64,000 nt of DNA from Flavobacterium sp. ASV13 (GCF_000745775.1 NZ_JQJY01000002.1:744001-808000); one strand, 5' to 3'; positions 34,454 through 44,900 are shown, counted from the stretch's first letter. The notes: generated by a model not told the origin, from the sequence alone. Made by a program: numbers and translations.

Positions 34454-34461
34454 TATCTTTG
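34454..34461 (+). promoter_or_regulatory. -7 promoter element for glnS
   Basis: TATCTTTG matches TAnnTTTG exactly and lies 19 bp before the ATG at 34481. No -33 TTG seen. Confidence 0.45.
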
Positions 34462-34480
34462 CTAAAATTACTATAAAATA

Positions 34481-36598
34481 ATGGCATCAGAAGAGAAATC
34501 ACTCAATTTTATTGAACAAATCATAGAGGAAGATTTAAAATCAGGTCTTTCACAAACTAAACTTCATTTTCGTTTTCCACCAGAACCAAATGGTTATTTA
34601 CATATTGGTCATGCAAGTTCTATTGCTTTAAATTTTGGTTTAGGAATTGACTATCAGTCACCTGTAAATTTACGTTTTGACGATACTAATCCTGAAAAAG
34701 AAGAACAGGAATTTGTTGATGCTATTAAAAAAGATGTTGAATGGCTAGGTTATACTTGGGCAGAAGAACGTTATGCATCAGATTATTTTCAACAATTATA
34801 TGATTGGGCTGTTTTATTAATTAAAAAAGATAAAGCGTATGTTGACAGTCAATCTTCTGAAGAAATGGCAACTCAAAAAGGAACGCCAACAACTACAGGA
34901 ACTGACAGTCCATATAGAAATCGTTCAGTTGAAGAAAATCTAGATTTATTCGAAAGAATGAAAAATGGTGAATTTGAGGCTGGTACGCATATTCTTCGTG
35001 CTAAAATTGACATGAAATCAACAAATATGTTGATGCGTGATCCAATTATGTACAGAATTTTACACAAACATCACCATAGAACTGGAGATAGCTGGAAAAT
35101 TTATCCAATGTATGATTGGGCACATGGACAAAGTGATTATTTAGAAGCGATTTCACATTCATTTTGTACACTTGAATTTTTGCCTCACCGTGAATTATAC
35201 GATTGGTTTTTAGATCAAATTTTAGATGAAAATAAACTACGTCCAAAGCAAAGAGAATTTGCGAGACGTAACTTATCACATACTGTTGTTAGTAAAAGAA
35301 AATTACAGCAACTTGTTAAGGAAAAGCATGTTAACGGTTGGGATGATCCAAGAATGTCTACCATTTCCGGATTAAGAAGACGTGGTTATACAGCTGCATC
35401 TTTGCGTAATTTTGCTAATACAATTGGTATTGCAAAACGTGATAATTTAATCAATGTATCCGTTTTAGAATTCTGTATTCGTGAAGATTTGAACAAAATT
35501 GCACCTCGTGTAATGGCTGTTTTAGATCCTGTAAAATTGGTAATTACAAATTATCCAGAAGGAAAAGAGGAGTGGTTAGAAGCTGAAAATAACCAGGAAG
35601 ATGAAAGTGCTGGTTTCAGAAAAGTACCATTTTCTCGTGAATTATACATTGAAAGAGAGGACTTTTTGGAAGATGCTCCGGCAAAATATTTTCGTTTGAC
35701 TCTAGGAAAAGAAGTTCGTCTTAAAAATGCTTATATCATTAAAGGTGAATCGGTTATAAAAGATTCTGAAGGAAATATTACAGAAATTCATGTGACATAT
35801 GATACAGATTCTTTGAGTGGAAGTGGGACAGAAGCAAGCCAAAGAAAAGTGTCTGGAACATTACACTGGGTTTCTATTAAACATGCCTTGGAAGCAGAAG
35901 TTCGTTTATACGATCGTTTGTTTACAGATGAAGCTCCGGACAGTTATAAAGAGAAAAATTTCTTAGATTTTGTGAATCCAAATTCGTTAGAAATTGTGAC
36001 TGGATATGTTGAACCAAGTTTATCAACAGCTCAAAATGAGGATAAATTCCAGTTTCAACGTTTAGGTTATTTTACTGTTGATAAAGACTCAACTGCTTCA
36101 AAATTAGTATTTAATAAAACTGTTGGATTGAAAGATGCCTGGGAAGAAAAAGGTAAAAAAGAAGAAAACAGCATCAATAATTCTTTGAAAGATATCAACA
36201 AATATTTTAAAGTTGAGACAAAACCAGAACGTATTGCAATTGAAAGTGCAATAGGGGAGAACATCAAAAATATCTCTAGTTTTTCACTTTTACAGAATTC
36301 TTTGAAGAAGAATATCAACAATAATAAGGCTTCGTTGTTGTTTTCTCAGTTTATTTTGAAGTATTCAAACTGGAAATCTACAGATTTTGAAGAAGAGGAT
36401 ATTAAGAAATTATATTCAATGTCGTTAAAAAGTGAATCAACTTATGTTCGATCAAAAGCACTTTTGAATTTAAGAGATATTGAAAGTGAAAGTTTGAGAA
36501 ATCAATTTTCTGACGAAATTTTAAAATTAAATTCAAATCCACCAAAAAATGCTTCGGAAAGAGAAATAGAAATTCTTTCTGAGATGGTGAAGAAATAA
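34481..36598 (+). CDS. glnS: Glutaminyl-tRNA synthetase with C-terminal extension
   Basis: This 705-residue class I synthetase charges tRNA-Gln. It has the signature PNGYLHIGHAS near residues 38-48 and KMSKS-like VVSKRKLQQL near 269. The catalytic and anticodon-binding domains end near residue 550. The last 150 residues form a helical extension, which in this family has been annotated as a YqeY (GatB/YqeY-like) fusion. Here YqeY sequence motifs are not evident and the region reads as helical repeats (SLLQNSLKKNINN, ESTYVRSKALLNLRD). It may help in tRNA binding. Confidence 0.93.
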   Translation: MASEEKSLNFIEQIIEEDLKSGLSQTKLHFRFPPEPNGYLHIGHASSIALNFGLGIDYQSPVNLRFDDTNPEKEEQEFVDAIKKDVEWLGYTWAEERYASDYFQQLYDWAVLLIKKDKAYVDSQSSEEMATQKGTPTTTGTDSPYRNRSVEENLDLFERMKNGEFEAGTHILRAKIDMKSTNMLMRDPIMYRILHKHHHRTGDSWKIYPMYDWAHGQSDYLEAISHSFCTLEFLPHRELYDWFLDQILDENKLRPKQREFARRNLSHTVVSKRKLQQLVKEKHVNGWDDPRMSTISGLRRRGYTAASLRNFANTIGIAKRDNLINVSVLEFCIREDLNKIAPRVMAVLDPVKLVITNYPEGKEEWLEAENNQEDESAGFRKVPFSRELYIEREDFLEDAPAKYFRLTLGKEVRLKNAYIIKGESVIKDSEGNITEIHVTYDTDSLSGSGTEASQRKVSGTLHWVSIKHALEAEVRLYDRLFTDEAPDSYKEKNFLDFVNPNSLEIVTGYVEPSLSTAQNEDKFQFQRLGYFTVDKDSTASKLVFNKTVGLKDAWEEKGKKEENSINNSLKDINKYFKVETKPERIAIESAIGENIKNISSFSLLQNSLKKNINNNKASLLFSQFILKYSNWKSTDFEEEDIKKLYSMSLKSESTYVRSKALLNLRDIESESLRNQFSDEILKLNSNPPKNASEREIEILSEMVKK

Positions 36599-36615
36599 TA
36601 TCAACTAAATTTATT

Positions 36616-36643
36616 AAAAGCGCTTTTATAAGCGCTTTTTTTT
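36616..36643 (+). terminator. Terminator of glnS
   Basis: AAAGCGCTT pairs with AAGCGCTTT across a 4-nt loop, followed by eight T's. Confidence 0.85.
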
Positions 36644-36669
36644 ATTATATAGATTAACTATTGAAATCT

Positions 36670-36998
36670 AAATTTTAATAATTTTTATAGATTAAAATTG
36701 ACTTTCATAAATTAATTTTAAGGCATTTTTTAATTTTGTCCATCTCTTGAATCCTTTTTTTAGAAATGTTTTTTTAAAACTCTTTATTTTAAGTTTTGCT
36801 TTTTTTGACCCATTTTTCTAGATTTTTAAGATTAAAAAATGAAAATGCATCGTTTTTATTATTATTAATTATTTCTATATAATTATATATTTAATTGATT
36901 TTTATTATTATTTATAAAAACTATTAAAAAATATATTTTAATAATTTATTTAGATTGAAATCAACCTTCATAAATTGATTTTAAGCGAATATTTTTAA
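36670..36998. repeat. Two diverged direct repeats in the gap
   Basis: The segments starting at 36670 and 36939 both read TTTTAATAATTT, then AGATT, then CTTTCATAAATT or CTTCATAAATTG, then ATTTTAAG. The copies are 269 bp apart and clearly mutated. Confidence 0.55.
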
Positions 36999-37427
36999 AG
37001 GTTGGATAGATAACTCGTTTTTTAAATTATTGTTTATTTTTGGCTTTAATTTAAGTTTTTACTATCATTTTTGTCAGTTTAACGGGTTGTTAACATACAA
37101 TTGTTTATAAAGTTGGTATTTTTATCTCAATACTAAAAATCAGAGATGATTTTTATAAAAATTAAAATTTGCCGTTATAGAAACGAAACTGAAATTTATT
37201 GGTTTTAAAAATTTATAATTTTTACTGCAGTAGATTTTCAATATTGATTTCTTGAAAAGACAATTTTATGTTCTCATTTTTATTGTGATGTAATTTTGAT
37301 AATATTTCGCGTAAAAGGTATTTTTCAAATTATTTCATAATGTACAAAATTCCATAACATTGAATTTGTGTGAAGCTTTAGTTTTTAAATTTCAAATCTG
37401 ATCATTTTTAATTTAAATCTAATAATC

Positions 37428-37907
37428 ATGAAAATTTTATATTTTACGCTAGCAATGTTATTTGCAAATATTGCAATTTCTCAAACACATCAAATTACAA
37501 AACACAATGGTGAACAACTTGATGTTAATTTCATTAAAAATGAAAATGGTTTAATTTATTATTCACTGAACGGAAGTACAGAAGAGGTGAAGATCAGTAA
37601 ATATGCAGTTGCAAAAATTACGAATAAACAAACCAATCAAACTCAAAAAATCTCTGATAAAATAGTTGTTGATTCAAAAGATGATTACAAAATGGTAACT
37701 GTTTTGCCTCAAGAAAAGACAATAGGATTAAAACAAGCTGCTAATTTTTCTGGAGTTTCGACAAGGACAAAAGGTGAACCGCCAATTGCAAATCAAAATC
37801 ATACAGCAATGAGAATCAAAACTCAATCTGCTACAAATGGTTATCCTTTTGTGAGTTATATTCAAAAGTCAGATGGTAAATACGAAGCTGTTGCTTATAT
37901 GTATTAA
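37428..37907 (+). CDS. Exported protein of unknown function
   Basis: This 159-residue protein has a clear signal peptide (MKILYFTLAMLFANIAIS-Q). The middle (ITKHNGEQLDVNFIKNENGLIYYSLNGSTEEVKISKYAVAKI) resembles the small beta domains that many Bacteroidota exported proteins carry (IVxxDGxxIxGKV-type). No family can be named. It has a long AT-rich upstream region and is alone on its strand. Confidence 0.7.
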   Translation: MKILYFTLAMLFANIAISQTHQITKHNGEQLDVNFIKNENGLIYYSLNGSTEEVKISKYAVAKITNKQTNQTQKISDKIVVDSKDDYKMVTVLPQEKTIGLKQAANFSGVSTRTKGEPPIANQNHTAMRIKTQSATNGYPFVSYIQKSDGKYEAVAYMY

Positions 37908-37997
37908 TTATATTGTTAAATTTATGTAAATACCATTTATTCAGTAATTTATATTTTAAAAAAGTTTACCTTTATTACTCATTTAAATTTTAATATT

Positions 37998-38324
37998 ATG
38001 TCAAAGAACTTAAATACTGCAGCCGCAATTTTAGCTGCTGCTGCTGCTGGTGCAGCAATCGGAATTTTATTTGCTCCAGACAAAGGATCAAAAACTCGTG
38101 CAAAATTAAAAGAAGGTATTGATGATGCTACACATAATTTAAAGGATTCACTTTCTGCAAGTTCTGAAGTACTTCGTGAAAAATTTACGCATGCAAAAAA
38201 GAATCTTGATGGAACTTACGACGAGTTACTTTCAAATATGAGTTACAAAACAGAAGAAGTAATTTCTTTTTTAGAATCTAAATTGGCTGATTTAAAAGCT
38301 CAGAACGCTAAACTTCAAAAATAA
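37998..38324 (+). CDS. YtxH domain protein
   Basis: This is a 108-residue protein with one membrane segment (AAAILAAAAAGAAIGILFAPDKGSKTR), the signature of YtxH. A Lys-rich coiled-coil tail follows. YtxH proteins are linked to general stress in Bacillus. Here the gene heads a group of small envelope proteins. A hairpin with a T-run lies between it and the next gene, so read-through is only partial. Confidence 0.87.
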   Translation: MSKNLNTAAAILAAAAAGAAIGILFAPDKGSKTRAKLKEGIDDATHNLKDSLSASSEVLREKFTHAKKNLDGTYDELLSNMSYKTEEVISFLESKLADLKAQNAKLQK

Positions 38325-38333
38325 TATTATTCT

Positions 38334-38380
38334 AAAAACACATTACTTGTTTATATTTGATCAACAGTAATGTGTTTTTT
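38334..38380 (+). terminator. Terminator between the YtxH and holin-like genes
   Basis: AAAAACACATTACT pairs with AGTAATGTGTTTTT over an 18-nt loop, followed by T's. It suggests attenuation between the genes. Confidence 0.7.
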
Positions 38381-38397
38381 TATTTAAAATCAGAATT

Positions 38398-38748
38398 ATG
38401 GCTTTTGAAGAATTAAAAGAAAATACTGAAAATATTCAGGATCAGGCTAAAGAATATATTGAAAGTCATTTGGCTTATTATAAACTTTGGGGTTTTAAAG
38501 TGGCAATGAAATCAACCACTTTAATTTTTAAGTTTACTTTGATTTTGGTTTGTTTTACAATGGTTTTAATTTTTGGATCTTTTGCTGCAGCGTATGCTTT
38601 TGGAAGTTTGTTTGAAAGTAATGCCCTGGGATTTTTGACAGTAGGAGGGATCTATTTATTTTTTACAATTTTACTTTTCTTTGTAAAAGACAAGTTTGTG
38701 GAAGGACCAATTTTGGAGAAATTTTCAGAAATCTTTTTTAATGATTAA
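38398..38748 (+). CDS. Phage holin-like membrane protein (DUF1469 type)
   Basis: This is a 116-residue protein with an N-terminal helix, then two membrane segments separated by a short loop (KFTLILVCFTMVLIFGSFAAAYAFG and GFLTVGGIYLFFTILLFF). This is the DUF1469/holin-X layout common in bacterial envelopes. It is not phage in origin here: no phage genes are nearby. It sits 5 bp before the DUF6327 gene. Confidence 0.75.
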   Translation: MAFEELKENTENIQDQAKEYIESHLAYYKLWGFKVAMKSTTLIFKFTLILVCFTMVLIFGSFAAAYAFGSLFESNALGFLTVGGIYLFFTILLFFVKDKFVEGPILEKFSEIFFND

Positions 38749-38753
38749 GAATT

Positions 38754-39008
38754 ATGGAAAGGAAAAAATACTCATCGTACGCAGAACTTGACAGAGATCT
38801 GGAAATTTTAAAATTAGAAAAAGAGATCAATTATCAGAAATTAGTTTTAAGTATTCAAAAAACAAAAGAGAGCATAACACCGCAAAAAATTGTAAATGGT
38901 TTTGTTTCTTCTTACACAGATTACTTTAAAAAATCGTATCCGAAAATTTTACAGTCAATAATACCTTTTGTTATCAATTGGTTTATGAATAAAAAAAGAG
39001 GCAATTAA
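38754..39008 (+). CDS. DUF6327-like small protein
   Basis: This is an 84-residue protein rich in Lys and Glu. The start MERKKYSSYAELDRDLEILKLEKEI matches the flavobacterial family I recall as DUF6327. A hydrophobic C-terminal segment (YPKILQSIIPFVINWFM) could anchor it. It follows the YtxH and holin-like genes and probably shares their function. The stop codon lies in the loop of the terminator. Confidence 0.75.
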   Translation: MERKKYSSYAELDRDLEILKLEKEINYQKLVLSIQKTKESITPQKIVNGFVSSYTDYFKKSYPKILQSIIPFVINWFMNKKRGN

Positions 39009-39020
39009 GCCTCTTTTTTT
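38997..39020 (+). terminator. Terminator of the YtxH/holin/DUF6327 group
   Basis: AGAGGC pairs with GCCTCT, and the loop holds the stop codon of the DUF6327 gene. It is followed by seven T's. Confidence 0.8.
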
Positions 39021-39033
39021 ATTTTAACATTAT

Positions 39034-40020
39034 TTATTGAGCTGTTTCTGTTGGCTCTGAAGTATCTGATGGATTGTAGTTTATATCAGAATTGTTTGTT
39101 TTTTTAACTTTTCTAGGTTGTCTTTTCATCTCTTCTCCAATTATATTTGAAGCTGAAAAACTAGTTACCATACTATTTAACATATCACTTGCAGCTTGTG
39201 GAGAGTTTGGTAATAATATCAAATTTGAATTTGTATCAGCTCCAATAGCTTGTAGTGTATCATAATGTTGTGTAATTACGATCAATGCAGATGCTTCCTG
39301 TGAATTGATTCCAACATGGTTTAAAACTTCAACACTTTCTACTAATCCACGTGCGATTTCTCTACGTTGATCGGCAATACCTTGACCTTGAAGTTTTTTA
39401 CTTTCGGCTTCAGCTTTTGCTTTGGCTACAATTCTAATTCGTTGTGCTTCAGATTCAAACATTGCTGCTGTTTTTTCTCTTTCGGCTGCATTGATTCTGT
39501 TCATTGCATTTTTTACCTGAATATCTGGATCAATATCTGTTACAAGTGTATTGATGATGTCATAACCATAAGTTGTCATCGCTTCGTTCAATTCTCGTTT
39601 TACTGCAATTGCAATATCATCTTTACGAACAAACACATCATCCAGGATTAATTTAGGAACTTCGGCACGAACAACGTCAAATACATAAGCAGTAATTTGA
39701 TCATGTGGATATTCTAGTTTGTAAAAAGCTTCATATACATGTTCCTGTATTACTTTAAACTGAACAGAAACTTTCATTTTGATAAAGACATTGTCTTTAG
39801 TTTGTGTTTCAATAAGAACATCTAATTGTTGAATTTTCAGATTTACACGACCTGCAATTCTATCAATTATTGGAATTTTTAATTGTAAACCCGAATTTCT
39901 AACACTTGTAAATTTTCCAAAGCGTTCTACGATAACACTTGTTTGTTGTTTTACAGTAAAGAAAGACGACAGTAAAATAAATAATCCGAAGACTATTAGA
40001 ATAATAAATGCTGTACCCAT
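39034..40020 (-). CDS. SPFH/Band 7 domain membrane protein
   Basis: This is a 328-residue protein with one N-terminal membrane anchor (FIILIVFGLFILLSSFFTV) followed by a Band 7/PHB domain (TSVIVERFGKFTSVRNSGLQLKIPIIDRI onwards to about 190) and a coiled-coil with Ala/Glu repeats (AEREKTAAMFESEAQRIRIVAKAKAEAESKK). This is the QmcA/stomatin-like plan. Such proteins form oligomeric membrane rings and regulate proteases such as FtsH. No NfeD-like partner gene is adjacent. Confidence 0.92.
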   Translation of the reverse strand: MGTAFIILIVFGLFILLSSFFTVKQQTSVIVERFGKFTSVRNSGLQLKIPIIDRIAGRVNLKIQQLDVLIETQTKDNVFIKMKVSVQFKVIQEHVYEAFYKLEYPHDQITAYVFDVVRAEVPKLILDDVFVRKDDIAIAVKRELNEAMTTYGYDIINTLVTDIDPDIQVKNAMNRINAAEREKTAAMFESEAQRIRIVAKAKAEAESKKLQGQGIADQRREIARGLVESVEVLNHVGINSQEASALIVITQHYDTLQAIGADTNSNLILLPNSPQAASDMLNSMVTSFSASNIIGEEMKRQPRKVKKTNNSDINYNPSDTSEPTETAQ

Positions 40021-40090
40021 GGTGATAATTAATTTAGATTTTTGATCTTGGTAAATTACGAAAATTCTTCTAAAAGAAAATTTTAAAACA

Positions 40091-40134
40091 TTAAAAAAAC
40101 GCTAAGAACATTTATTAGATGTTTCTTAGCGTTT
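40091..40134 (-). terminator. Terminator downstream of gltX
   Basis: AAACGCTAAGAA pairs with TTCTTAGCGTTT (12 bp perfect). On the minus strand a run of seven T's follows. Confidence 0.75.
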
Positions 40135-40140
40135 GCTTTT

Positions 40141-40271
40141 TTTACCATTAAGGTATTAAGTTAATTAAGTTCAAGCTTTGTCAAGAGAATTAAGTTTGGC
40201 TTTATGAACTTAAAATATTATATTTTTTACCATTAAGTAAAGCTTAATTAACTTAATATCTTAATGGTAAA
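40141..40271. repeat. 131-bp element with 29-bp inverted ends
   Basis: The left end starts TTTACCATTAAGGTATTAAG (40141) and continues to 40169. The right end (40243-40271) is its complement with one mismatch. TACCATTAAG occurs once more inside. It separates gltX from its terminator, like a small palindromic mobile element. Confidence 0.8.
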
Positions 40272-40276
40272 TTTTT

Positions 40277-41782
40277 TTATAAAGTTGCTATTGCTTTCTG
40301 AATTCTCGAAATAGTTTCTTGTTTTCCAATGATTTCAACAATGTCAAATAGGTGAGGACCTTTCAAAGCTCCAACCAAACTTAGACGGAAAGGTTGCATT
40401 ACTTTACCCATTCCAATTTCATTTTTAGTCAACCAATCTTTTACGATTGCTTCGATATTTGCCGAATCAAAACCATCAATATATTCAAGAGTTGAAATCA
40501 ATTCCTGCATCAAAGCCGGAGTTTCTTCCTTCCAGTTTTTGCTTGCTTTTTCATCATAAGATGTTGGTGCCTGGAAAAAGAAATCAGTTAAATCCCAAAA
40601 ATCTGAAACGAAATTTGCTCTTTCTTTAATCAATGAAACGATTCTTGTAATGTCATATTTAGAAACATCAATGCCTTTTTCAGCCAAAATAGTAGAGAAG
40701 TCTTTCGCTAAATCTGCATCATTTTGTTTGATTAAGTATTGGTGATTGAACCATTTGTTTTTCTCCGGATCAAATTTTGCTCCCGCTTTATGAACTCTGT
40801 TTAAGTCAAAAGCTTCAACTAATTCTTCTAAAGAAAATAATTCTTTATCAGTTCCATCATTCCAACCTAACAAAGCAAGGAAGTTTACAACCGCTTCCGG
40901 GAAAAATCCTTTCTCTCTGTAACCAGATGAAATACCTTCTTCAGTTTTCCATTCTAATGGAAACACAGGAAATCCTAATTTATCACCATCTCTTTTAGAT
41001 AATTTTCCATTTCCAATTGGTTTCAAAATCAAAGGTAAATGTGCAAATTCTGGCGCATCCCAACCAAAAGCTCTGTATAATAAAACGTGAAGTGGCATTG
41101 ATGGCAACCATTCTTCACCACGAATTACGTGTGAAGTTTCCATTAAATGATCATCAACAATATTAGCTAAATGGTAAGTTGGCATTCCGTCACTTTTGAA
41201 AAGAACTTTATCATCAAGTAGATTCGTTTCAAATTTTACATCACCACGAATGATATCTTTTAAATGTAAAGTTTCATCAACTGGAGTTTTAAAACGAATC
41301 ACATAATGTTCTCCATTTGCAATTCTTTTAGAAACTTCGTCAGCAGAAATTACTAAAGATGTATCTAATTTTTCACGGTTATGATGATTGTATATAAAAG
41401 TTTTTCCTTCAGCTTCGTGTTGTTTTCTATGTGCATCAAGAGCTTCCGGAGTATCAAAAGCATAATATGCCCAACCAGAATTGATTAGTTGATCAGCATA
41501 AGATTGATATAATTCCTTACGATCACTTTGTCTGTACGGACCAAATTTTTCATTTTTTCCAACTGTTTCTTCAGGAGAAATTCCTAACCATTCCAAAGCT
41601 TCCATAATATATTCTTCGGCACCTGGAACAAAACGTGTTTGATCTGTATCTTCAATTCTCAGATAAAAAACACCGTTATGTTTTTTTGCAAATAAATAAT
41701 TAAATAGGGCAGTACGAACTCCGCCAATATGTAATGGTCCAGTCGGACTTGGTGCAAAACGCACTCGAACTTGCTTTGACAT
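40277..41782 (-). CDS. gltX: Glutamyl-tRNA synthetase
   Basis: This is a 501-residue class I synthetase. It shows RFAPSPTGPLHIGGVRTALFNYLFA (HIGH) at the N-terminus, and KLSKRDGD (KMSKS) near residue 261. The C-terminal anticodon-binding domain is complete. The frame is open to TTG 41803, but that codon is part of a -7 box, so ATG 41782 (MSKQVRVRF) is used. Confidence 0.96.
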   Translation of the reverse strand: MSKQVRVRFAPSPTGPLHIGGVRTALFNYLFAKKHNGVFYLRIEDTDQTRFVPGAEEYIMEALEWLGISPEETVGKNEKFGPYRQSDRKELYQSYADQLINSGWAYYAFDTPEALDAHRKQHEAEGKTFIYNHHNREKLDTSLVISADEVSKRIANGEHYVIRFKTPVDETLHLKDIIRGDVKFETNLLDDKVLFKSDGMPTYHLANIVDDHLMETSHVIRGEEWLPSMPLHVLLYRAFGWDAPEFAHLPLILKPIGNGKLSKRDGDKLGFPVFPLEWKTEEGISSGYREKGFFPEAVVNFLALLGWNDGTDKELFSLEELVEAFDLNRVHKAGAKFDPEKNKWFNHQYLIKQNDADLAKDFSTILAEKGIDVSKYDITRIVSLIKERANFVSDFWDLTDFFFQAPTSYDEKASKNWKEETPALMQELISTLEYIDGFDSANIEAIVKDWLTKNEIGMGKVMQPFRLSLVGALKGPHLFDIVEIIGKQETISRIQKAIATL

Positions 41783-41800
41783 TTGTTTATAATTTTGATG

Positions 41801-41808
41801 CAAAGATA
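41801..41808 (-). promoter_or_regulatory. -7 promoter element for gltX
   Basis: TATCTTTG on the minus strand matches TAnnTTTG, 19 bp before ATG 41782, and fixes the start choice. Confidence 0.55.
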
Positions 41809-41837
41809 CGATTCTAATTAGAGAATTAGAAAATGAG

Positions 41838-41905
41838 TTTAATTAGATAATGCCTTGTTTGTAGCTTAATTGACTAATTTTCTCATTGATCATTATCTAA
41901 TTAAA
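41838..41905. repeat. 15-bp inverted repeat between gltX and the DUF4175 gene
   Basis: TTTAATTAGATAATG (41838-41852) and CATTATCTAATTAAA (41891-41905) are exact complements with 38 bp between them. The gap between divergent genes suggests a regulatory site or a small repeat. Confidence 0.6.
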
Positions 41906-41945
41906 ATTACTACTTTTATAGGTTATAATTAAAAGAGATTTTATT

Positions 41946-44900
41946 TTGAAAACATCATCTGCAATATATCAGAAGTTAGAAGGATTTATAAAGAAATATT
42001 ACATGAATGAATTGATAAAAGGAGGGCTTCTTTTTATTGGTTTCGGACTTTTGTATTTTCTTTTTACACTTTTCATTGAGTATTTTCTTTGGCTAAAACC
42101 ATTAGGAAGAACACTTTTATTCTGGATATTTATTGGAGTAGAAGTTTTTCTGTTGTTTCGATTTATCTTATTTCCAATTTTCAAGTTGTTCAAACTTCAA
42201 AAAGGAATCGATTATAATCAGGCTTCGGCTATTATTGGAAATCATTTTACAGAAGTAAGTGATAAACTAACGAACTTTTTACAGCTTTCTTCAAACGAAA
42301 ATTCAGCAGAAAGTTCAGAATTAATGTTGGCTTCAATTGAACAAAAGGCAAATTCATTGCAACCAATTCCGTTTGGAAATGCCATCAATTATAAATCAAA
42401 TAAAAAGTATTTGCCATTAGCTTTAATTCCGGTTTTATTGTTTGCAGTCTTTTTTGTTTCTGGAAACAGCAATATCATTTCTCAAAGTTTTAATAGAGTA
42501 GTGCATTTTAATGCTTCGTTTTTACCACCGGCACCTTTCAAATTTGTGGTTTTAAATGACAATTTACAGACAGAACAAAACAAAGATTTTATTGTAAAAG
42601 TTGAAACTGAAGGAAAGGTTGTTCCAGAAAATGTGATGATCCATATTGGTAACGAAAGTTATTTTATGGAATCTTCTCAAACAGGAAAGTTCGAATTCAA
42701 GATTGAAAAACCAACTTCAGATGTTCAGTTTTCTTTAGAAGGAAATTCAGTTTCATCAAATGAATATGAATTAAAAGTTATTACAGTTCCATCAATTGCC
42801 AACTTCGAAATGGTTTTGAATTTTCCTTCTTATCTAAAAAAGAAATCAGAAACCATTCAGGGAACTGGAAATGCAATCGTTCCTGAAGGTACATCTGTAA
42901 CATGGAAAATGTCTACAAAGTCAACTCAGGAAATTGTTTGGAAAGATGAGAACTCAGCATCTAAATTTAATAAAATAGAAGATGAATTTAAGTTATCAAA
43001 AAGCATTAATCAAAATACAGAATATCAAATTTTAACTTCAAACAATAAAGTTAAGAACTACGAAAAATTAGATTATCAGCTTTCGGTTATCAAAGATCAG
43101 CATCCAACAATTTCAGTTTCGCCTGCTCCGGATAGTTTGAAATTAGATAAGAATTATGTTCTTGGAAGGTTAGGAGATGACTACGGTTTGTCAAAATTAC
43201 AAGTTGTTTATTATGAAAAAAACAAACTACAAACTGCAAAGCGCGGAACCATTCCTGTTAAGCAAGCAGTATTCGACCAGTTTGTTTTTAACTTTCCGAG
43301 TAATCTTCCAGTAGAAGAAGGAGTATCTTATGAATACTATTTTGAGGTTTTTGATAATGATGCACCACACGGATTTAAGAGTACAAAGTCTTCTACATTT
43401 TCAGATCGTGTTGCGACAACAGATGAAATTCATGATGCAGAATTGCAACAACAAAATGCGAATATTAATAGTTTGTCGAAGTCATTAAAGAATCAGGAAA
43501 AGCAATTTTCTGAAATGGATAAACTGAAAAATACCGGAAAAGAAAAAGATAATTTAGAATTTAAAGACCAGCAAAAAGTAAATGATTTTATCAAACGTCA
43601 GAAACAACAAGACGAATTGATGAAACAGTTTACTGAAAAGATGAATAAGAATTTAGATAAATACAGCGCTGAGAAAAAAGATAAAACTGCCGAAGATTTA
43701 CAAAAGCGTTTAGACAATGCCGAGAAAGATTTAGAAAAGAATCAGAAGTTACTAGACGAATTAAAGAATTTAAATGATAAATTAAACAGCGATGAGTTGT
43801 TTGATAAGATGGAAAAATTCAAACAAATCAGTAAAAACCAATCTCGTAATTTAGAACAATTAGTTGAATTAACGAAACGTTTTTATGTAGAAAAGAAAGC
43901 AGGACAAGTTGCTGAAAAATTAAATAAACTGTCAGAACAACAAGAACAGTTATCAGATAAAGACAAAGAAAATACAAAAGAGAAGCAAGACGAAATCAAT
44001 AAAACATTTGATAAAATTCAGGAAGATCTTAAAGATTTGAAAGAGGAAAACAATACTTTAAAATCTCCTTTAGATATTCCGAAAGATGCTTCAAAAGAAA
44101 AAGATGTAGAGAACGATTTGAATAAAGCTTCTGAAGAATTGAGTAAAAAGAATACTTCTTCGGCTAAGCCAAAACAGAAAAGTGCTTCTAAGAAAATGAA
44201 GAGCATGGCACAACAAATGGAATCTAATATGGAAGCCGGCGACCAGGAACAATTGGAAGAAGATGTTGCAATGCTTCGTCAAATTTTGGATAACCTTTTA
44301 GCTTTTTCATTGTCTCAAGAAGATGTTATGAAACAATTTAAATCGATGAAATTAGGTTCTTCTGCTTATACGAAGAACATAAAAATTCAGCAGAATTTAA
44401 AACAACAGTTCCGTCATGTCGATGATAGTTTGTTTGCAATGTCTCTTAGAAATCCAAAAATTGCAGAAGATGTAACCAAGGAAATTGGAAACGTACAATA
44501 TAATATGGATAAAGCAATCGAAGTTTTAACCGATGTTCAAATCCCAAAAGGAGTATCACATCAGCAATATGCAGTTTCATCAGCAAATAAATTAGCAGAC
44601 TTTCTAAGTGATCTTTTAAATAATATGCAAATGTCAATGGCTAATCCTGGAGCTGGAAAACCAAAACCAGGTGACGGACAAGGAATGCAATTACCAGATA
44701 TTATCCAAAAACAAAAAGGTCTGGCTGATAAAATGAAGGAGGGAATGAAGCCTGGTGATAAGCAAGGAAGTGGCCAACAAGGAAAAAGTGGAGAGAGCAA
44801 ACCAAGTCAAGATGGTCAGCAAGGGAAAGATGGAAATGGAAAAGATGGAAAGAATGGACAGGGTAAAAATGGTCAAGGTGGAAAAGAAGGAGGAAAAGGA

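Larger units (their letters stand above)
36599..37427. other. Long AT-rich intergenic region without a recognisable gene
   Basis: About 830 bp of very AT-rich sequence, with no open frame of typical coding character. It begins with the glnS terminator and holds two diverged direct repeats of roughly 60 bp (about 36670-36730 and 36939-36998). The rest is simple A/T runs. It may carry a long leader for the downstream secreted protein. Confidence 0.6.

Noticed and set aside
36599-37427. This AT-rich gap as the replication origin
   Set aside because: It has few DnaA-box-like sequences and lies away from the strand switch, so the 28.7-29.5 kb region is a better candidate.
38398-38748. Holin-like gene as evidence of a prophage
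   Set aside because: No other phage genes are nearby. The DUF1469 type is a normal envelope protein next to YtxH.
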